Shown piece after piece: positions 60,488-64,000 of a stretch of DNA of 64,000 nucleotides. Numbering within the stretch: the stretch's first letter is position 1; every line of letters starts with the position of its first letter. A model generated the notes under the pieces. It saw only the letters and a program-made list of their open reading frames with translations. It searched no databases and was not told where the DNA came from. Location: the NCBI GenBank assembly GCA_010015655.1, contig ML976666.1:1097107-1161106 (forward strand), in the 5' to 3' direction. The translations under genes and the position numbers were made by a program. Source of the stretch: Bimuria novae-zelandiae CBS 107.79. Taxonomy: Eukaryota; Ascomycota; Dothideomycetes; Pleosporales; Didymosphaeriaceae.

Positions 60488-60814
60488 TGTCAAATGGTAT
60501 GATAAGTAGATGTTAATATGAACCAAATAACTAATGTATATCCCCCCGTCTGCCTCTAGAGGTAAGCTATCTCCTATATACCCAGGCGCAAACATCCTAG
60601 ATAACTGGCAAACAGCAAACAAAAGGAAAATAAGCCATCAGCTCGGTGGCAAACATCAAACCTCACAGTTAATGCAACTTGATAGTATTTGTTGTTTTAT
60701 TTTATATTCTCCACTATGTTCAGTTGGTTTCGGATATTTTGCTAGTGTGCCAAGCCAAGTGGTCCCTGCTCGATTGTACAGATCTAACCTTACCGTAGCT
60801 TATTCTATCTAACA
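60488..60814 (-). repeat. Copia F 5' LTR with nested solo LTR
   Basis: 171 bp of LTR plus 151 bp of Copia D LTR and the 5-bp duplication. It is nearly identical to 55410-55580 where comparable. Confidence 0.92.
60517..60667 (-). mobile_element. Solo LTR of Copia D, short form
   Basis: 151 bp, inverted, with TSD GTTAA (60512-60516 and 60668-60672). It has one copy of the 46-bp unit that is duplicated in the 11416, 16847 and 24459 LTRs. Almost RIP-free. The plus-strand open frame 60534-60812 across it is not a gene. Confidence 0.92.
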
Positions 60815-60819
60815 GGGCT

Positions 60820-62425
60820 ATAGCTTGCGTAACAATAGTATAAGTAGGCTATAACGCTAGTAATAGTATATACCTATAAAATTTAATAAGTAGGGTAGTA
60901 GTTATCTTGTGCTCTACCTATATAATAGCTTAGCTATTAGTAATAGTAGCTTTACGTGCTAGGTTATAAGTTATACTTATAAATTTATTATAGTTATTTT
61001 TTAGATAGCAGACGTTATAGCTTATATTTATATAAAATTAATCTGTAAGCTTTTTATAAAATTTTTTAACTTATTAATTTACTAGGAGCTTGCGTTAGGT
61101 AGCTAAGTAAAAGAACTTAGCTTAAAAGCTTATAAACTTAGTAGTAGTATATAAATAAAGCTAGCTAAAAGCCTAGTAAGCATTTTTCTCTTTATAAAAG
61201 TTGCTAAAGGCTTAGCTTAGAGTATTTATAAAAAATTTACTATTAATAGCTTCGCTGCCGTCGCGGAAAGCGCTAATTAACGTTTTAAGCTAGTTTTAAG
61301 TAGGATTCTTTATACGCATAGTTATATATACTATAATACGCTTTTAGGTGTCTTATAGGTTATCTCTAATAAACTAGTTACTATTTAATTATAACTTATT
61401 CTCTATATATGCTCTCTAGTAGTTAAATAAAATAGTAGTTTTACTATCTAAAAGTAGCAATAGGTCTAGGAACTTAATAAAGCGCTAATTAATAAGTTAG
61501 GTACCTAAATAAGTAGTAGGTTAAAAAGGAAATTAACGAGGGATATGCAAGTTATTAAGCTCGCTAAACTCTAAGCCATAAAGGCTAGTAAAGATATAGC
61601 TACTTTAATTTTATAGCGTTAATAGTAAAATTTAGAAGCAAGTAGTGCGGGATCAAGCTACTAGCGTAGTAATAGTAGGTTTTACTATAGCGCGTTTAGT
61701 AAGCTAGGCTTCTAGCTTATTTATCTTTTACTACGCCTGCGTAAGGACTCTATATAGCTCTTTACCTTTAGCCAAGATATCCGCAGTAATCTAGCGGTAT
61801 ATATATAATTATTATCGCTCCACGTCACGGAGAAGTAGCTAGCCAACTAGTTTTATAGTAATTTCTATTAGGTTCTACCTAAAATACTTAATTACGGCCT
61901 TTAGCGTTGCAGTAATTAGGTTATTATTAGTAAAGATAAGTAGCTAGGGAGATTATAAGAGGTCCTTATCTATACCTTACTAGATATAGGCGAGCTTTAG
62001 GAAAGTATCTTAATTATAGTTTTCCTTAGTAATAGAGCTATAGCTCTAAATCTTATATTTTTAGTAAATAAAGTATTTAAATAAGTTATACGCATTGCCC
62101 AGGATCTCCTTCTCTAGGGCTAACGCTATAAATAAGTATTTTAGTGTTATTATATTATATATAGTATAGACGTTACTACTATTTATTTAATAAAAGTAAT
62201 AGAGTCTTTAGCTCTTTTAGCTACTATAGCGTATTACGTTTAAACTATTTATTCTTTAACTCCATTTAAGCCTCGCTTAGTAGTATTAGGACTACTTTTA
62301 TATTAAGTAACTATTTTTTAATAAACTAATAGCTTAGTGTAGTCGTGTAGTAGGTCCTCTAAAATAGTTATTTAACCTAATATTATGTCGCCGTCCTCTA
62401 GCTAAGTAAGGAGATCTTAGTATAA
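60820..62425 (-). pseudogene. Gypsy A' gag
   Basis: RIP-degraded gag region between Copia F and the 5' LTR of Gypsy A'. Stops occur in all frames. Identity rests on position and on the arrangement shared with Gypsy A (10521-11410 plus 19248-20200). Confidence 0.6.
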
Positions 62426-62672
62426 TATAAAGGCAAGCGCGGGCTCCTGCATTAAAAAAGTAGATAAGGTAGGTTAGCTCTATTTTAGCTACACTAAGAT
62501 AAGGTAGCTATAGGTACACAGGGCTCGCGCGCTTTTGTGCGCGGCCATCAGAGCGGAACAACTATCTATCTAAGGCAGCTACCCTAGGTGCGCGAGCAGC
62601 TGCGCTTGGACGTGAGGTAGTTACGCCTCGTACGCGAGCTCATGTGACCTGCTGGCCTGCCAGGCCGTCACA
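62426..62672 (-). repeat. Gypsy A' 5' LTR (RIP-mutated)
   Basis: 247 bp, partner of 48752-48998. The end next to the internal region is strongly RIP-mutated and the outer end (CTGCCAGGCCGTCACA) is clean. Confidence 0.92.
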
Positions 62673-62703
62673 TCTAAAGCTTTCTTAAACGTATTTTAGT
62701 TAG

Positions 62704-62972
62704 TGTGACGGCCTGGCATGCCGGCAGGACACATGACCTCGCGTGAGAGGCGCGACTGCCTCACGCCTGGGTGCAGCTGCCTCACGCCTGGGCGCAGCTG
62801 CCCACGCACCCAGTGTAGCTATCTCGGATAGATAGATGTTCCGTGCCGAGCGGCAGCGCATAAAAGCGCCGCAGGCCTGTGTACCTACAGTCTCCTCATC
62901 TTAGTGTAGCTGAAATAGAGCCAACCTACCTCATCTACTCTCTTGATGCAGGAGCCTGTGCCCGTCCTCACA
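62704..62972 (+). mobile_element. Solo LTR of Gypsy A
   Basis: 269 bp, TGTGACGGCCTGGC...CCGTCCTCACA, TSD GTTAG (62699-62703 and 62973-62977). It is RIP-free and so the best reference for the Gypsy A LTR. It is inserted in gag of Gypsy B. Confidence 0.94.
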
Positions 62973-62977
62973 GTTAG

Positions 62978-63413
62978 TAAAGGCTACCTTTACGTGTTTT
63001 TTATATTTGTCTAGATTGCCGTCGTGTTCTAGACATTGCTTCGTTATAGGGTGTATCTATTAGTTAGTCTTACCCTTTATATTTATGCCTGTTACTAGGA
63101 TCTAGTCCTGTTCCGTTAAGGACTTCTTTTAGTTATAATAGATATATAATTTTATCTTAGTAAGAAACGTTCCTGGTCCCTTTTATTTATTATAAGGATT
63201 AGATAAGGGTATCTTACGTTACTATTTAGAGGTTACTATAACCTAGCTAGTTAATTATTTTATAAGTTCTTATAGCTCTTTAATCTACTTTATTTATTTA
63301 GTAGCCACGTTCTAGGCCGTGAGAGCTAGAGGGCTTAAAGTAGTAATAGGCTTAGCTACTAGGGTAGCTAAGATTATACTTAGTCTAGCTATTATACTAT
63401 AAAGTAATTAGAG
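62978..63413 (-). pseudogene. Gypsy B gag, 5' end
   Basis: The minus strand follows the start of Gypsy G gag (47338 leftward). The expected ATG near 63393 now reads ATA (Met lost by G-to-A) and stops are dense. It joins the LTR at 63414 after a leader of about 20 nt, as in Gypsy G. Confidence 0.65.
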
Positions 63414-63881
63414 TGTTATAAGGTGCACTCGCTTAGTCTAATCTAGGTTAAGGTAGTAAAGTAATAAGACGTTTTATAAATTATTTAGTAGTATAAGTTA
63501 ATGCGACAACTTAGCGCGTAGCTATATAATTTAATCTTATAATAAATAAGATAACTATTATTTTATATAGAGAACGTATTCGTGCAGAAGATATATAAGT
63601 TAACTATAAGAAAAGAAACGATATAGGAGAAACTATTACACTATATACTAGTCTCTTTCTTTTTTTATACTTAAGCAATCTAACAGTTGTCCTGCTTCTT
63701 AGCGAATCACCCTTAATCCGACCTCGAAGGTCGTTCTTGGCGGATCATGGTCACGTGACCCTGGCTGACCTAAGCAGTCCCGCGAGTCCTTGCAGGCTAG
63801 CCATAGTATAACCTTATTTACCTTCCCCTATTATTTTTAATTATTATAGTGTTATAGTCCAGGTTTCTTGAGCTTGTAACA
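63414..63881 (-). repeat. Gypsy B 5' LTR
   Basis: 468 bp, TGTTATAAGG...CTTGTAACA, similar in length and layout to the Gypsy G LTR (473 bp). The left part is RIP-mutated; 63680-63815 is GC-richer and diverges from Gypsy G. Any duplicated target would start TTAAG (63882-63886). No partner LTR was found at the left end. Confidence 0.75.
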
Positions 63882-64000
63882 TTAAGCAATATACTAAATC
63901 CTTAATTTTTCTTAGTCTTAATAGCTATTATATTTTAAGTAAAGACGTGCTGTATCTTGCGTATACACTAAATAATTTTTTTGAAAAAGGCTTCAATTAG
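63882..64000. other. AT-rich flank of Gypsy B
   Basis: No feature recognised; RIP-like composition continues to the window edge. Confidence 0.4.

Larger units (their letters stand above)
55410..60814 (-). mobile_element. Copia F, LTR retrotransposon
   Basis: 171-bp LTRs (55410-55580; 60488-60814 including a nested solo LTR), starting TGTCAGATGG and ending ATCTAACA. TSD GGGCT is at 55405-55409 and 60815-60819. Coding is on the minus strand. Nested inside are a hAT-type MITE and a Copia D solo LTR. It inserted in gag of Gypsy A'. Confidence 0.94.
48752..62672 (-). mobile_element. Gypsy A', LTR retrotransposon with nested elements
   Basis: Two 247-bp LTRs (48752-48998 and 62426-62672), TSD TCTAA (48747-48751 and 62673-62677). 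It belongs to a subfamily related to Gypsy A (same LTR ends and layout, about 20 bp shorter LTR, many differences). Without the nested G-type solo LTR and Copia F it is about 6.4 kb. Coding is on the minus strand. The left end is free of RIP; the rest is not. Confidence 0.93.
9493..63881 (-). mobile_element. Gypsy B, chromodomain LTR retrotransposon split by many insertions
   Basis: After removing later insertions, the minus-strand pieces join into one Gypsy element of about 6.5 kb plus a missing 3' LTR. The 5' LTR is 63414-63881. Gag lies at 63413-62978, 62698-62678, 48746-48191 and 48017-47838. Gag/protease is at 35153-34423, pol at 28220-24932, and the chromodomain end at 10246-9946. Its gene order and sequence follow Gypsy G closely but with many differences. 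The insertion sites of A, C, G, A' and the solo A LTR carry 5-bp duplications that fall within this reading. No left LTR in the matching orientation was found. It is the most heavily RIP-mutated element here and the oldest layer recognised. Confidence 0.8.
7021..64000. other. AT-rich, RIP-mutated nested transposon block
   Basis: No intact host gene is seen across this block. In every recognisable element the stop codons fall mostly at expected Gln (CAA/CAG) or Trp codons, and Cys codons become Tyr. CpA-to-TpA change on both strands explains this, which is the signature of repeat-induced point mutation. Mutation intensity varies by layer: Gypsy B is worst, Gypsy G and Copia E are intermediate, and short solo LTRs and the Tc1/mariner-like element are nearly clean. 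Confidence 0.9.

Noticed and set aside
60534..60812. Plus-strand open frame near the right end of Copia F
   Set aside because: It spans a solo D LTR and part of the Copia F LTR; no coding meaning.
63882..64000. Possible telomere or subtelomere end
   Set aside because: No TTAGGG-type repeats; the sequence is ordinary AT-rich RIP DNA.

Overview
The window comes from a filamentous ascomycete (Pezizomycotina, most likely a Dothideomycete). The evidence is short introns of 47-51 nt with GT...CTAAC-type branch...AG signals, a pirin, an aspartic-protease-like membrane protein, a Ser/Thr/Pro-rich GPI-type surface protein, and a very large AT-rich block in which coding sequence is destroyed mainly by CpA-to-TpA changes (CAA/CAG to TAA/TAG, TGG to TAG/TAA, Cys TGT/TGC to TAT/TAC). 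That is the mark of repeat-induced point mutation (RIP). The host identification is inference.

Positions 1 to about 7,000 are ordinary gene-bearing euchromatin: a pirin (+), two small possible membrane-protein genes (-), an aspartic-protease-like type I membrane protein (-, three exons, both catalytic motifs degenerate), and a divergently transcribed secreted GPI-type protein (+, three exons) with a repeated LPNG...TLxPG module.

From about 7,000 to 64,000 there is no intact host gene. Almost everything is a nested stack of transposons that can be resolved from long terminal repeats (LTRs) and target-site duplications (TSDs). The oldest recognised layer is a chromodomain Gypsy element on the minus strand ('Gypsy B'), spread from about 9,490 to 63,881. 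Inserted into it are: Gypsy A (10252-24926, TSD GTAGT); Copia C (28226-34417, TSD AAATC); Gypsy G (35159-47832, TSD ACTAA); a short GC-rich LTR-like element (48018-48190); Gypsy A' (48752-62672, TSD TCTAA); and a solo LTR of the A family (62704-62972, TSD GTTAG). Third-layer insertions are: in Gypsy A, a composite Copia D (11416-19242, TSD CTTGC) and a solo D LTR (24459-24654, TSD TAATG); in Gypsy G, Copia E (39554-45065, TSD GAAGA); in Gypsy A', a G-type solo LTR (52674-54755, TSD GTTAA) and Copia F (55410-60814, TSD GGGCT). Fourth-layer insertions are a Tc1/mariner-like transposon inside the G-type solo LTR (52772-54397), a hAT-type MITE inside Copia F (57272-57399, 8-bp TSD GCAAGCAT) and a short-form D solo LTR inside the right LTR of Copia F (60517-60667, TSD GTTAA).

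The most unusual biological signal is an extra reading frame on the opposite strand to pol, near the 3' end of two clearly diverged chromodomain Gypsy elements (9493-9945 in B, 35780-36400 in G). Both decayed copies show six cysteine positions with the same spacing, C-x2-C-x6-C-x8-C-x2-C-x6-C, a Zn2Cys6-like pattern. Other points of note are a Tc1/mariner-like element flanked by GGGG rather than TA, a one-sided RIP boundary within Gypsy A', and solo LTRs that look almost free of RIP beside heavily mutated full-length relatives. No tRNA, rRNA or CRISPR array was seen.
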